64,000 nucleotides of DNA, from positions 62,001 to 126,000 of the forward strand of contig NZ_JAVDXT010000006.1 of assembly GCF_031458075.1 (NCBI RefSeq). Reading direction: 5' to 3'. This DNA comes from Rhodoferax_B ferrireducens_A. Lineage in GTDB: Bacteria; Pseudomonadota; Gammaproteobacteria; Burkholderiales; Burkholderiaceae_C. The notes beneath the pieces were generated by a model. The model saw only the letters and a program-made list of their open reading frames with translations, had not been told where the DNA came from and did not search any database. A program made the position numbers and the translations under genes. Below, one piece after another: positions 9,802 to 19,394 of the stretch; the first letter of the stretch is position 1, and the number at the start of each line of letters is the position of its first letter.

Positions 9802-9826
9802 AAGGCAGCCCTGGTGGCTGCCTTTT
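9802..9826 (+). terminator. Terminator after the PEP-CTERM gene (possibly bidirectional)
   Basis: Perfect nine-bp stem AAGGCAGCC / GGCTGCCTT with a five-base loop, followed by T residues on the plus strand. It lies between the PEP-CTERM gene and the 3' end of the convergent Lrp-family gene, so it may serve both. Confidence 0.85.
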
Positions 9827-9842
9827 GTGTTTAAAGCTGCGT

Positions 9843-10325
9843 CTAAGCCACCGGCAACTGGCTCGACGCCTTGATCTCGCGCAGCGCCAGGCTGGAGTGG
9901 ATCAGGCTGATGCCGGGCGTGCCGCGCAGCACAGTCTCCACGAAGTCGCTGTAGGCATCCAGGCTGGGCGCGACCACCTGCAGCAGGTAGTCGGCCTGGC
10001 CGGTGACCTTGTGGCAGGACAGCACCTCGGGGCGCTGCAGGATGGTTTCCTCAAAACGCTGGATCGACTTGTCCGTCACCACGCCAAAGGTCAGCTGCAC
10101 AAAGGCCAGGATGTCCAGGCCGAGCTTGCGGCGGTTCAGCTGCGCCTGGTAGCCGGTGATGAAGCCTTGCTCTTCCAGCCGCTTGAGCCGGCGCCAGCAC
10201 GGGGTGACGCTGAGCGCGACCTGCTCGGCCAGCTGCGGCGTGGACAGGCTGCTGTCGGCCTGCAGCAGCCGCAAAATAGTGCGATCTATTGCATCCAGCG
10301 CGTGAATGGAGATGTTTGTGCTCAT
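9843..10325 (-). CDS. Lrp/AsnC family transcriptional regulator
   Basis: 160-residue feast/famine regulator. The N-terminal winged helix begins LDAIDRTILRLLQADSS and contains the recognition region QVALSVTPCWRRLKRLEEQGFI. The C-terminal RAM/AsnC ligand domain includes DILAFVQLTFG and the glycine-containing turn near GQADYLLQVVAPS. Such proteins bind amino acids or related small molecules and usually repress their own gene or a divergent neighbour. The start at 10325 gives the family-typical N-terminus; a longer start at 10358 is possible and neither has a good Shine-Dalgarno. It is transcribed divergently from the acetylpolyamine amidohydrolase gene, its most likely target. Confidence 0.9.
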   Translation of the reverse strand: MSTNISIHALDAIDRTILRLLQADSSLSTPQLAEQVALSVTPCWRRLKRLEEQGFITGYQAQLNRRKLGLDILAFVQLTFGVVTDKSIQRFEETILQRPEVLSCHKVTGQADYLLQVVAPSLDAYSDFVETVLRGTPGISLIHSSLALREIKASSQLPVA

Positions 10326-10447
10326 GGATTGCCAAAAATGGGTTGCTTCTATGCGCATGTTAGCGTTGGTAGCGCACAGAAAGCAAAGCTATTCCGCGCC
10401 ACCGGCCGCATACTTTGCAGACCTTCACCAGCCTCCATCTCTGCACC

Positions 10448-11494
10448 ATGATCACTGTCTACAACCACCAGCACGCCCTGCACCAGGGCCAGTTCGAGAT
10501 GTTTCGCGGCCAGCTCGTGCCCTGCTTCGAGGTACCGGCGCGGGCCGACTATGTGCTGCAGGAACTGCAGGCCCGCAGCTTTGGCGAGATCCAGGCGCCG
10601 CAGGACTGCGGCTTGGAACCCATCCAGCGCATCCACAGCGGCCGCTACTTGGACTTTTTGGCCAGCGCCTGGAGCGAATGGGTGGCGCTGGACCCGGCGA
10701 ATGCGGCGCGTGATGCCTTGCCCTCGGTGTGGCCGGTGCGCAGCTTTCGGTCCGATGTGTTGCCGGCCAATTTCTCGGCGCGCATGGGGCTGTTTTCGTA
10801 CGACGCGGGTACGCCGCTCACGTCTGGTACCTGGACTGCGGCCTATGCGGGTGCCAGCTGTGCGGTGACGGCCGCGCAGCTGGTCGGCGCCGGTGCGCGC
10901 TCGGCGTTTGCGCTGACCCGGCCGCCGGGCCACCATGCGGGCGCCGACTTCTTTGGCGGCTACTGCTTTCTGAACAATGCTGCGATTGCTGCGCAAAGCC
11001 TGCGCGATGCGGGGGCGCAAAAGGTGGCGGTGCTGGATATTGACTACCACCACGGCAATGGTACGCAATCGATTTTTTACGAGCGCGCCGACGTATTTTT
11101 CGCCAGCCTGCACGGCGACCCGCATACCGAATACCCGTTCTACCTCGGCTATGCCGACGAGACCGGCGCGGGGCCGGGGCTCGGCCATAACCTGAACCTG
11201 CCGCTGCCACGCGGCACCGACTTTGCGCGCTGGCGCGATGCGCTGCAACTGGCCCTGCGGCGCATCGCCCAGAGCGGTGCGCAGGCGCTGGTGGTGTCGC
11301 TGGGGCTGGATACCTTCGAGGGCGACCCGATCTCCGGCTTCACGCTGCGCAGCGAAGACTATCTGCGCGTCGGTGCCGACCTGGCCGCCGCCGGCCTGCC
11401 TACGGTGTTCGTGTTCGAGGGGGGCTACGCAGTGGAGGAGGTGGGCGTCAACGCGGTGAATGTGCTGGCCGGCTTTGCCCAGCACAGCGCCTGA
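10448..11494 (+). CDS. aphA: Acetylpolyamine amidohydrolase (histone deacetylase family)
   Basis: 348-residue class II-like deacetylase that removes acetyl groups from acetylated polyamines such as acetylputrescine. The N-terminus (HxxH...GGQLVP-like segment, FEVPARADYVL) resembles the Mycoplana acetylpolyamine amidohydrolase. The full catalytic set is visible: tandem histidines His162-His163 in PPGHHAGAD, zinc ligands Asp199 and His201 in DIDYHHG, zinc ligand Asp288 in LGLDTFEGDP, and Tyr327 in EGGY. These fall at the same spacing, offset by four, as in the characterised enzyme as I recall it. Start at ATG 10448. Divergent from an Lrp/AsnC regulator, suggesting control by an amino acid or polyamine signal. 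A wider deacetylase specificity cannot be excluded. Confidence 0.88.
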   Translation: MITVYNHQHALHQGQFEMFRGQLVPCFEVPARADYVLQELQARSFGEIQAPQDCGLEPIQRIHSGRYLDFLASAWSEWVALDPANAARDALPSVWPVRSFRSDVLPANFSARMGLFSYDAGTPLTSGTWTAAYAGASCAVTAAQLVGAGARSAFALTRPPGHHAGADFFGGYCFLNNAAIAAQSLRDAGAQKVAVLDIDYHHGNGTQSIFYERADVFFASLHGDPHTEYPFYLGYADETGAGPGLGHNLNLPLPRGTDFARWRDALQLALRRIAQSGAQALVVSLGLDTFEGDPISGFTLRSEDYLRVGADLAAAGLPTVFVFEGGYAVEEVGVNAVNVLAGFAQHSA

Positions 11495-11796
11495 TGTATT
11501 GCTGCGTTTGCTCCTGAATACATAGCGGCTGGCGCAGGTGCTATCTGCGCTGCAGCCCTGTTTTTTTATACAAGTCGGCGCGGGGTCTGCCCGGCGCCCA
11601 TGTGTGGCACGGAGTACGAAATACAGATACTTTAAGGTGGGTAATAAGGGTTTTTACTAGAGTTCCTCTGCAAGAAAGTACAACAACTCGCTTTTTCGGT
11701 ATCGCTGTTTGCAAGAGCTGTCTCTACGATTGCGGCACCGACCAAGTGCATTGAATGCGCTAGCGGAATACGTCAAAAACCATCAGGAGACACTCC
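11495..11796. other. 302-base intergenic region upstream of the polyol operon
   Basis: The first part (11521-11570) is a copy of the dispersed repeat that also forms a terminator, described separately. The remainder leads into the polyol operon. It contains the perfect palindrome GCATT-G-AATGC at 11748-11758, a possible operator position but short enough to be chance. The ribosome site CAGGAGA precedes ATG 11797. No gene is seen, and no -35/-10 pair stands out. Confidence 0.45.
11521..11570 (+). repeat. Dispersed repeat copy (a) forming a terminator after aphA
   Basis: Copy of the short repeat family seen at 19265, 20856, 37711, 52845 and 61331, here in reverse orientation. GGCTGGCGCAG pairs with CTGCGC..AGCC across a short loop and is followed by seven T residues, so it can act as the Rho-independent terminator of the aphA gene. 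Confidence 0.7.
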
Positions 11797-13107
11797 ATGA
11801 AACTGAAAATCTGCGCCGCTGTTGTCACCGCGATGCTCGGATCCGCCAGCGCATTTGCTGCGACCGAATTGGTCATCGCCACCGTGAACAACGGCCACAT
11901 GATCACCATGCAAAAGCTGACCAAGCACTTCGAGTCTGCCAATCCCGACATCAAGGTCAAATGGGTCACGCTCGAGGAAGGCGTGCTGCGCCAACGCGTC
12001 ACCACCGACATCGCCACCAAGGGCGGCCAGTTCGACGTGATGACGATCGGCCTGTACGAAGCACCGATCTGGTCCAAAAAAGGCTGGCTGGCCCCCATCG
12101 CCACCGATGCCGCCTATGACGTGGACGACATGCTGCCGGCTATCCGCAACGGCCTGACCTTGGACGGCAAGCTGTACGCGGCGCCGTTCTACGGCGAAAG
12201 CTCGATGACCATGTACCGCTCCGACCTGGTGAAGGCCGCCGGCCTGACCATGCCCGCCAACCCCACCTGGACCGAGATGGCCAACATCGTGTCCAAGATC
12301 CACGACCCGGCCAAGGGCGTGTACGGCCTGTGCCTGCGCGGCAAGCCGGGCTGGGGCGACAACATGGCCTTCCTGAGCACCATGGTCAATACCTACGGCG
12401 GCCAGTGGTTCGACATGTCCTGGAAGCCGCAAATCGACTCCAAGCCCTGGCATGACGCGATCAACCAGTACGTGGACCTGATGAAGAAGTACGGCCCTCC
12501 AGGCGCTTCGGCCAACAGCTTCAACGAAAACCTGGCCTTGATGAACGAAGGCAAGTGCGGCGTGTGGATCGATGCGACGATTGCCGCGTCCTTCGTCAGC
12601 GATCCCAAGCAGTCCAAGGTGGCGGACAAGATGGCCTTCACCCAGGCGCCTGTGGCCGTGACCCCCAAGGGTTCGAACTGGCTGTGGTCGTGGAATCTGG
12701 CCGTGCCAGCGTCTTCCAAGAAGCCGGCTGAAGCACAGAAGTTCATCGCCTGGGCGACCTCCAAGGAGTACGTGAACCTGGTGGCCAAGGAAGAAGGCTG
12801 GAATGCCGTGCCCACCGGCACCCGCAAATCCACCTATGCGAACCCCGAGTTCCAGAAAGTGGCCAAGTTCGCCACCGAAGAGCTGAAGGCCATCAACAGC
12901 GCCAACCCCAATGACAGCACCTTGCCCAAGTCGCCGTATGTGGGCGTGCAGTACGCCGCGATCCCTGAGTTCCAGGCCATCGGCATTGCTGTGGGCCAGC
13001 AAATGAGCGCTGCGCTGTCGGGCAAGGTCACGGTAGATGCGGCTCTGAAGACTTCGCAAACCGCTGCGGAACGCGAAATGACCAAGGGCGGCTACTTCAA
13101 AAAGTAA
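11797..13107 (+). CDS. smoE: Polyol ABC transporter substrate-binding protein (SmoE/MtlE-like)
   Basis: 436-residue periplasmic receptor of a carbohydrate ABC importer (family 1). It has a Sec signal peptide cleaved near residue 21 (ASAFAA) and a mature start, TELVIATVNNGHMITMQKL, characteristic of sorbitol/mannitol-binding SmoE/MtlE proteins. Ribosome site CAGGAGA precedes ATG 11797. First gene of a unit with two permeases, an ATPase and polyol dehydrogenases, so it should capture sorbitol, mannitol, D-arabinitol or similar polyols. A hairpin just after its stop (13118-13140) probably stabilises its mRNA so that the receptor is made in excess. The specific polyol cannot be read from sequence. 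Confidence 0.9.
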   Translation: MKLKICAAVVTAMLGSASAFAATELVIATVNNGHMITMQKLTKHFESANPDIKVKWVTLEEGVLRQRVTTDIATKGGQFDVMTIGLYEAPIWSKKGWLAPIATDAAYDVDDMLPAIRNGLTLDGKLYAAPFYGESSMTMYRSDLVKAAGLTMPANPTWTEMANIVSKIHDPAKGVYGLCLRGKPGWGDNMAFLSTMVNTYGGQWFDMSWKPQIDSKPWHDAINQYVDLMKKYGPPGASANSFNENLALMNEGKCGVWIDATIAASFVSDPKQSKVADKMAFTQAPVAVTPKGSNWLWSWNLAVPASSKKPAEAQKFIAWATSKEYVNLVAKEEGWNAVPTGTRKSTYANPEFQKVAKFATEELKAINSANPNDSTLPKSPYVGVQYAAIPEFQAIGIAVGQQMSAALSGKVTVDAALKTSQTAAEREMTKGGYFKK

Positions 13108-13117
13108 GTCGGCCAGG

Positions 13118-13140
13118 CCACCGGGTGTGATGCCCGGTGG
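13118..13140 (+). other. Intercistronic hairpin after smoE
   Basis: Perfect eight-bp stem CCACCGGG / CCCGGTGG with a seven-base loop and no T-run, eleven bases after the receptor gene stop. This is the usual position of an mRNA-stabilising or partially terminating hairpin in ABC operons. Confidence 0.7.
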
Positions 13141-13302
13141 TTGCCATTTGCGGGCTTGCGCTGTGTACGCCTGGCGGGGCTGCGGCAGGACCGGGTCCGC
13201 TGCAGTGCCGTTCCGCTGGACCGCGGGCAACCGAAAAATGGGCTCCCCCATCCGCCTCCACGCCAGGGCCGGTGCTACGGGCCCGCTACCGAAAGCTACA
13301 CC

Positions 13303-14160
13303 ATGAGCCGATTTCTCCCCCGTGCCTTGATGGCACCGTCGATCGTCACCCTGTTCCTGTGGATGATCGTTCCGCTGGTGATGACGCTGTACTTCTCCGT
13401 CATCCACTACAACCTGATGCAGCCTGGCGAGACCGGCTTCGTCGGACTGGAAAACTTCCATTACTTCATCACCGACCCTGACTTCTGGCCGTCGGTGATG
13501 CACACCCTGCAGCTCCTGGGCTCGGTGGTGGTGATCACCGTGGTGCTGGGCGTGGGCCTGGCGCTGCTGGTCAACGAGCCGTTTCCCGGCCAGGGCATCG
13601 TGCGCGTGCTGCTGATCTCGCCGTTCTTCGTGATGCCCACGGTGAATGCGCTGCTCTGGAAGCACATGATGATGAACCCGATCTACGGGGTGCTCGCCCA
13701 TGTGTGGAATTTCTTCGGTCTCACGCCGATCGACTGGATGAGCGACTTTCCGCTGCTGTCGGTGATCATCATGCTGTCCTGGCAATGGCTGCCGTTTGCC
13801 TGCCTGATCTTCATCACCTCGCTGCAGTCGCTGGACCGCGAGCAGATGGACGCCGCCGGCATGGACGGCGCCACCAAATTCGACAAGTTCTACTACCTGG
13901 TGCTGCCCCATATGGGCCGCTCCATCGCCGTGGTGGTGATGATCGAAATGATCTTCCTGCTCAGCGTGTTTGCCGAAATTTTCACCACCACCGGTGGCGG
14001 CCCGGGCAACGACAGCACCAACCTGGCCTTCCTGATCTTCAAGCAAGCGCTGATGAACTTTGACGTAGGCGTGGCCTCGGCCGGCGCCTTGTTCGCGGTG
14101 ATTCTGGCCAACATCGCCTCGGTGTTCCTGGTCCGGCTGGTTGGCAAGAACCTGGACTGA
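13303..14160 (+). CDS. smoF: Polyol ABC transporter permease (SmoF/MtlF-like)
   Basis: 285-residue inner-membrane permease of the MalF type with about six hydrophobic helices. The conserved EAA loop that contacts the ATPase is visible as DAAGMDGATKFDKFYYLVLP. The C-terminal half includes FTTTGGGPGNDSTNLAFLIF, common in sugar-alcohol permeases. Start set at ATG 13303 (MSRFLPRALM); the in-frame sequence before it looks non-coding. It follows the receptor gene by 195 bases and precedes the second permease by 14 bases, so it belongs to the same operon and forms the channel with SmoG. Confidence 0.9.
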   Translation: MSRFLPRALMAPSIVTLFLWMIVPLVMTLYFSVIHYNLMQPGETGFVGLENFHYFITDPDFWPSVMHTLQLLGSVVVITVVLGVGLALLVNEPFPGQGIVRVLLISPFFVMPTVNALLWKHMMMNPIYGVLAHVWNFFGLTPIDWMSDFPLLSVIIMLSWQWLPFACLIFITSLQSLDREQMDAAGMDGATKFDKFYYLVLPHMGRSIAVVVMIEMIFLLSVFAEIFTTTGGGPGNDSTNLAFLIFKQALMNFDVGVASAGALFAVILANIASVFLVRLVGKNLD

Positions 14161-14174
14161 ACCGGAGATCCACC

Positions 14175-14990
14175 ATGATGAAAAAAACACCTTTCCCCAT
14201 CATCCGCACCGTGTCCGCCTGGGGCGTGGCGCTGTTCCTGTTCTTCCCGCTGTTCTGGCTGACCATTACCGCGTTCAAGACCGAGGGCCAGGCGATTGCC
14301 GCCGAGCTGTTCTTCTCGCCCACGCTGGCCAGCTTCGCCGAAGTGCAGGTGCGCAGCGACTACCTGCTGTTCGCCAAGAACTCGTTGATCACCAGCCTGG
14401 TCTCGACCATTCTGGGCATCCTGATCGCCGTGCCGGCGGCCTACTCAATGGCCTTCTTCCCGACCAAGAGGACCCGCGACATCCTGCTCTGGATGCTGTC
14501 GACCAAGATGATGCCGGCCGTGGGTGCGCTGGTGCCGGTGTATGTGATGGCGCAGACCGTCGGCATGCTGGATTCGCTGACCGCGCTGATCATCGTGTTC
14601 ACCTTGTCGAACCTGCCGATCATGGTCTGGATGCTGTTTAGCGCCTTCAAGGAAGTGCCCAAGGACATCCTGGAAGCCGTGCGGCTCGACGGCGCCTCGG
14701 TGTGGGAAGAGTTCCAGCACGTGATCCTGCCGCTGACCATGGGCGGCATCGCGTCCACTGGCCTGCTATGCCTGGTGCTGTCGTGGAACGAGGCCTTCTG
14801 GGCCTTGAACCTGACCTCGGCGAATGCCGGCACGCTGGCTTCGTTGATCGCCTCGTATTCCAGCCCCGAAGGCCTGTTCTGGGCCAAGCTGTCGGCGGCC
14901 TCGCTGATGGCCATCGCGCCCATCATCGTATTCGGCTGGTTCAGCCAAAAACAACTGGTCCAGGGCCTCACCTTCGGCGCAGTCAAGTAA
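14175..14990 (+). CDS. smoG: Polyol ABC transporter permease (SmoG/MtlG-like)
   Basis: 271-residue MalG-type permease, partner of SmoF in the importer channel. Hydrophobic helices begin near residue 12 (VSAWGVALFLFFPLFWLT). The EAA loop reads EAVRLDGASVWEEFQHVILP. It ends with the motif QKQLVQGLTFGAVK, typical for the C-terminus of MalG-type proteins. Start at the first of two adjacent ATG codons (14175), preceded by CCGGAGAT. Fourteen bases separate it from smoF. Confidence 0.9.
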   Translation: MMKKTPFPIIRTVSAWGVALFLFFPLFWLTITAFKTEGQAIAAELFFSPTLASFAEVQVRSDYLLFAKNSLITSLVSTILGILIAVPAAYSMAFFPTKRTRDILLWMLSTKMMPAVGALVPVYVMAQTVGMLDSLTALIIVFTLSNLPIMVWMLFSAFKEVPKDILEAVRLDGASVWEEFQHVILPLTMGGIASTGLLCLVLSWNEAFWALNLTSANAGTLASLIASYSSPEGLFWAKLSAASLMAIAPIIVFGWFSQKQLVQGLTFGAVK

Positions 14991-15000
14991 CTGTTTCACC

Positions 15001-15021
15001 GTCCGGGGCCATGCCCCGGAC
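15001..15021 (+). other. Intercistronic hairpin between smoG and smoK
   Basis: Perfect nine-bp stem GTCCGGGGC / GCCCCGGAC closing a three-base loop, 10 bases after the smoG stop and 25 bases before the ATPase start. There is no T-run, so it is more likely an mRNA processing or stability element than a full terminator. Confidence 0.65.
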
Positions 15022-15046
15022 TGCACCCCCATTCAAGGATTCCATC

Positions 15047-16090
<1,044 letters not shown>

Positions 16091-16110
16091 CTTTCTGCGG
16101 ATTTTTTACC

Positions 16111-17532
16111 ATGGCTACTACTTCCAACCACCTTGTGATGTTGCATCTGGGCGTGGGTTCGTTCCACCGTGCGCACCAAGCCTGGTACATGCACCGCCTG
16201 CGCTTGCAGCAGGCCGACAGCGGCGACCAGTGGTCGCTGGCCGGCGGCAATACCCGTCCCGACATGCCCGAGACCGTGGCGGCCCTGGCGGCCCAGGGCG
16301 GCGTCTACACGCTGGAAACCGTGACCCCTGCGGATGAGCGCCACTACGAGCGCATCGAATCGATCCGCCGCATCATTCCTTACGAGCCCAGCCTGGCCGG
16401 CCTGGTCGCGGTGGGCGCCGATGCGAACACCCGCATCATCTCGTTCACCGTCACCGAAGCTGGCTACTACCTGGACGCACAAGACCATCTGGACCTGGGC
16501 GTGGCCGATCTGGCCGCCGATCTGGAGCGGGCCAAGCAAGGCCTGCCCGGCAGCTGCATTTACGCCGCACTGACTGCCATTCTGCGGGCCCGCATGGCCG
16601 GTGGCGGCGGCAAGCTCACCCTGCTCAATTGCGACAACCTGCGCCACAACGGCGACCGGGTACGCAAGGGTTTGCTGTCCTTCATCCTGCTGGCGGGCGA
16701 CACAGCCTTGCATGCCTGGGTGCAGGCCAACACGACCTGCCCGAACGCCATGGTCGACCGCATCACGCCGCGTCCGGCACCCGAGCTGCGGGCTCGCGTG
16801 CGTGCGGCCACCGGCTGGGACGATGCGGCGCCCATCATGGGCGAGTCCTTCATCCAGTGGGTGATCGAGGACAACTTCTGCAACGGCCGGCCCGATTGGG
16901 AAAAGGTGGGTGTGCAGATGGTGGAATCGGTGGCGCCGTTCGAGGAAGCCAAGATCCGCCTGCTCAACGCCACCCACAGCTGCATTGCCTGGGCCGGCAC
17001 CCTGGTCGGCTACCAGTACATCCACGAAGGCACGCTGGACCCGCGCATCCGCCAGATGGCGTTCGACTATGTGACGAATGACGTGATGCCCTGCCTGGAC
17101 ACGCCCGAGCACCCGTGCCCGCTGGACCTGGCCGCCTACCGCGACGTGGTGCTGGACCGTTTTGGCAATGCAGCGATTCTGGACACCAACCAGCGCGTGG
17201 CCGCGGACGGCTTCTCCAAGATTCCGGGCTTCATCGCCCCGACGGTGCGCGAATGCCTGGCGCGCGGTGCCAGCATCGACTCGGTGGCCGTGCTACCCGC
17301 CTTGTTCCTGGCCTTTTTGCAGCGCTGGCACCGGGGCGAACTGGCCTATGTGTACCAGGACCAGGCCATGGACCCGGCCGTCGCCCACGCCATCTGCGAC
17401 GCGGCCGATCCGGTGGTCGCGCTGGCGGGCAACACCAGCTTCTGGGCCGAGCTGGCGGGCGATCCGCGCCTGGTCGCCGCGCTGCAAAAAGCCACTCTCC
17501 AAGTCAACCAATTTTCCAAGGATCCACAATGA
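16111..17532 (+). CDS. dalD: D-arabinitol 4-dehydrogenase / mannitol 2-dehydrogenase family
   Basis: 473-residue polyol-specific long-chain dehydrogenase that oxidises a polyol to a ketose with NAD+. The N-terminal nucleotide-binding motif HLGVGSFHRAHQAWY is shared by DalD and mannitol 2-dehydrogenases, and the family catalytic motif KxxxxNxxH is seen as Lys281, Asn286, His289. The opening residues (GVGSFHRAHQAWYMHRL...WSLAGGNTR) look closest to enterobacterial D-arabinitol 4-dehydrogenase, which gives D-xylulose; the xylulokinase gene downstream supports that. Mannitol to fructose is the main alternative, and dual activity is plausible. Start at ATG 16111. Its TGA overlaps the next gene's ATG by four bases, indicating translational coupling. 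Confidence 0.83.
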   Translation: MATTSNHLVMLHLGVGSFHRAHQAWYMHRLRLQQADSGDQWSLAGGNTRPDMPETVAALAAQGGVYTLETVTPADERHYERIESIRRIIPYEPSLAGLVAVGADANTRIISFTVTEAGYYLDAQDHLDLGVADLAADLERAKQGLPGSCIYAALTAILRARMAGGGGKLTLLNCDNLRHNGDRVRKGLLSFILLAGDTALHAWVQANTTCPNAMVDRITPRPAPELRARVRAATGWDDAAPIMGESFIQWVIEDNFCNGRPDWEKVGVQMVESVAPFEEAKIRLLNATHSCIAWAGTLVGYQYIHEGTLDPRIRQMAFDYVTNDVMPCLDTPEHPCPLDLAAYRDVVLDRFGNAAILDTNQRVAADGFSKIPGFIAPTVRECLARGASIDSVAVLPALFLAFLQRWHRGELAYVYQDQAMDPAVAHAICDAADPVVALAGNTSFWAELAGDPRLVAALQKATLQVNQFSKDPQ

Positions 17533-18320
17533 GCAACCCCCAACGTCTGATCGGACAACACGCCTTGCTGACCGGCACCGCCGGCGGCATTGGCCTGGCT
17601 GCGACCACCGCCTTCTTGCGCGAAGGCGCGCACTGCACCGCCGTCGATCTGGCGGCTACGCCATCCGCCGAGCTGCAAGCCCTGCTGGCGCAGTACCCCA
17701 GCCACTTCCAGTACCTGAGCGCCGACGTGTCGCGCCAGGACAGCATTGCCGCCATGGTGGCCGCTGCCCGGGCCAAGTTTGGCACCATCACCACGCTGCT
17801 GAACAACGCGGCCGTGTTCAGCCTGGGCGACATTCTGGAGATCACCGAGAAGCAGTACGAGGTGATCTTCAACGTCAACGTCAAAGGCATGTTCTTCGTG
17901 ATGCAGGCTGTGCTCAAGCAGATGGTGGCCGACGGCTGCAAAGGCAGCGTCACCAACCTGGCATCGCAGGCCGGTCGCCGTGGCGAGGCCCTGGTGGCCC
18001 ACTACTGCGCCAGCAAGGCCGCGGTCATCAGCTACACCCAGTCGGCCGCGCTGGCCATGGCGCCGCACGGCATCCGCGTCAACGGCATCTCGCCGGGCGT
18101 GATCGACACCCCGATGTGGAAAGACGTGGACGCCCAGTTCGCCAAGGCCGAAGGCCTGCAGATCGGCGAGAAGAAGAAAGCCGTGGGCCTGGCCGTACCG
18201 CTGGGCTACATGGGCGCACCCGAAGACGTGGCCCGGGCCGCGGTTTTCCTGGCCAGCCCCGAGGCTTCTTACATTACCGCCCAGACCTTGAATGTGGACG
18301 GTGGTAATGTGATGAGCTAA
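17529..18320 (+). CDS. smoS: SDR-family polyol (sorbitol/galactitol-type) dehydrogenase
   Basis: 263-residue classical short-chain dehydrogenase. The NAD-binding glycine motif TGTAGGIG lies near residues 15-22, NNAA at 92-95, and the catalytic Ser146, Tyr159 and Lys163 in YCASK are all present. Its place in a polyol operon and its length fit SmoS, which oxidises sorbitol to fructose and galactitol to tagatose. Start is the ATG overlapping the dalD stop (ATGA at 17529). Together with DalD it would let the cell use several imported polyols. Exact substrate is inferred from context. Confidence 0.82.
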   Translation: MSNPQRLIGQHALLTGTAGGIGLAATTAFLREGAHCTAVDLAATPSAELQALLAQYPSHFQYLSADVSRQDSIAAMVAAARAKFGTITTLLNNAAVFSLGDILEITEKQYEVIFNVNVKGMFFVMQAVLKQMVADGCKGSVTNLASQAGRRGEALVAHYCASKAAVISYTQSAALAMAPHGIRVNGISPGVIDTPMWKDVDAQFAKAEGLQIGEKKKAVGLAVPLGYMGAPEDVARAAVFLASPEASYITAQTLNVDGGNVMS

Positions 18321-18337
18321 GTACAAAGGAGACAAGC

Positions 18338-19267
18338 ATGGTCAGCCTGCGCCAACGCGCCCGCGAACCGGAGCTGGAGCATGACATGGGCCGCGACCCG
18401 ACCCTGGGTTACGAGCCGCGTGAAAGCCACAGCAGCCTGCGCTATCTGGAGCACGGCATACCTACGCCGCTGGTGCGCTGGCACCAGCACGAGGAATGCG
18501 AGCTGCACCTGATCGTGCAAACCCGGGGCAAGCTGTTCGTGGGCGACTACATCGGCCATTTCGAGCCCGGTAACCTGGTGCTGACCGGGCCGCGCCTGCC
18601 GCACAACTGGATTTCCGGCGACGACCCCGATGAGGTGGTGCATCTGCGCGACATGGTGCTGCAGTTCTCGGAAGCCCCGCTGCGCCAGGTCGGCAGCGAG
18701 GTGGGGGAGCTGCAGGCCGTGCTACCCCTGCTGGAACGGGCCCGCCACGGCATCGAATTCTTCGACATGAGCGAGATGGCGCGCGATGCGCTGGTCCGCA
18801 TCAAGCACAGCCATGGCCTGGCCCGGTTTGGCGAGTTCCTGATGCTGCTCGACAAGCTGGCCCAGTGCACCGACTACCGTCTGCTATCCACGGTGCAGAT
18901 GCAGAGCTATGACGACGACGCCTCCCTGGCGCAGGTCAGTGGCATCGTCAGCTTCCTGACCGAGCACAGCGCCGAGCAGTTCACCATGGCCGAGGTTTCG
19001 GCGCGCTTCCATATGACCGAAAGCCAGTTCTCGCGCTATTTCCGGCGCGCCACCGGCAACACCTTTACCGACTTCATGAACCGCCTGCGCATCAACCGCG
19101 CCTGCCAGCTGCTGATGGAAACCGACCGCTACATCAACAATGTCTGCTACGACGTGGGCTTTAACAACGTGGCCAATTTCAACCGGCGCTTCATGCAGAT
19201 CAAGGGCATGACGCCCAAGGACTTCCGCCGCCAGGCCGAAGCCCGCTTTGGCAGTAAAAACCCCTAG
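18338..19267 (+). CDS. AraC family transcriptional regulator of the polyol operon
   Basis: 309-residue regulator. The N-terminal half is a cupin-like sensor (WHQHEECELHLIVQTRGKLFVGDY...PGNLVLTGPRLPHNW); the C-terminal ~100 residues hold two helix-turn-helix units, including MAEVSARFHMTESQFSRYFRRATG and VCYDVGFNNVANFNRRFMQIKGMTP, the AraC signature. A strong ribosome site (AAAGGAGA) precedes ATG 18338. It sits between the dehydrogenase and the kinase genes and is most likely the polyol-responsive activator of the surrounding operon. The inducer is not known. Confidence 0.9.
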   Translation: MVSLRQRAREPELEHDMGRDPTLGYEPRESHSSLRYLEHGIPTPLVRWHQHEECELHLIVQTRGKLFVGDYIGHFEPGNLVLTGPRLPHNWISGDDPDEVVHLRDMVLQFSEAPLRQVGSEVGELQAVLPLLERARHGIEFFDMSEMARDALVRIKHSHGLARFGEFLMLLDKLAQCTDYRLLSTVQMQSYDDDASLAQVSGIVSFLTEHSAEQFTMAEVSARFHMTESQFSRYFRRATGNTFTDFMNRLRINRACQLLMETDRYINNVCYDVGFNNVANFNRRFMQIKGMTPKDFRRQAEARFGSKNP

Positions 19268-19345
19268 CGCTATATAAAACATAGCTGTTTGCGCAATAGG
19301 AATATGCGGTAGAGTTAGTTTGTCTATAAAACTAACTCCGCTTGT
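19265..19345 (+). repeat. Dispersed repeat copy (b) before xylB
   Basis: Contains ATAGCTGTTTGCGCAATAGG and CGGTAGAG, the reversed form of the repeat family, directly after the AraC-gene stop. It is followed by a ten-bp palindrome listed separately. Confidence 0.55.
19312..19338. promoter_or_regulatory. Ten-bp inverted repeat upstream of xylB
   Basis: GAGTTAGTTT (19312-19321) and AAACTAACTC (19329-19338) are perfect inverted repeats around a seven-base loop, 56 bases before the xylulokinase start. It could be an operator or an mRNA hairpin; the lack of a T-run argues against a terminator. Confidence 0.5.
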
Positions 19346-19394
19346 GCAAAGCCCTATGCACTCCCCGTACCCTCTACATACATAAGGCCATGCC

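Noticed and set aside
11773..14190. 805-codon minus-strand frame opposite smoE, smoF and their spacer
   Set aside because: Antisense to conserved ABC genes; translation is His/Gln/Gly-rich and low in conserved motifs. GC-driven shadow frame.
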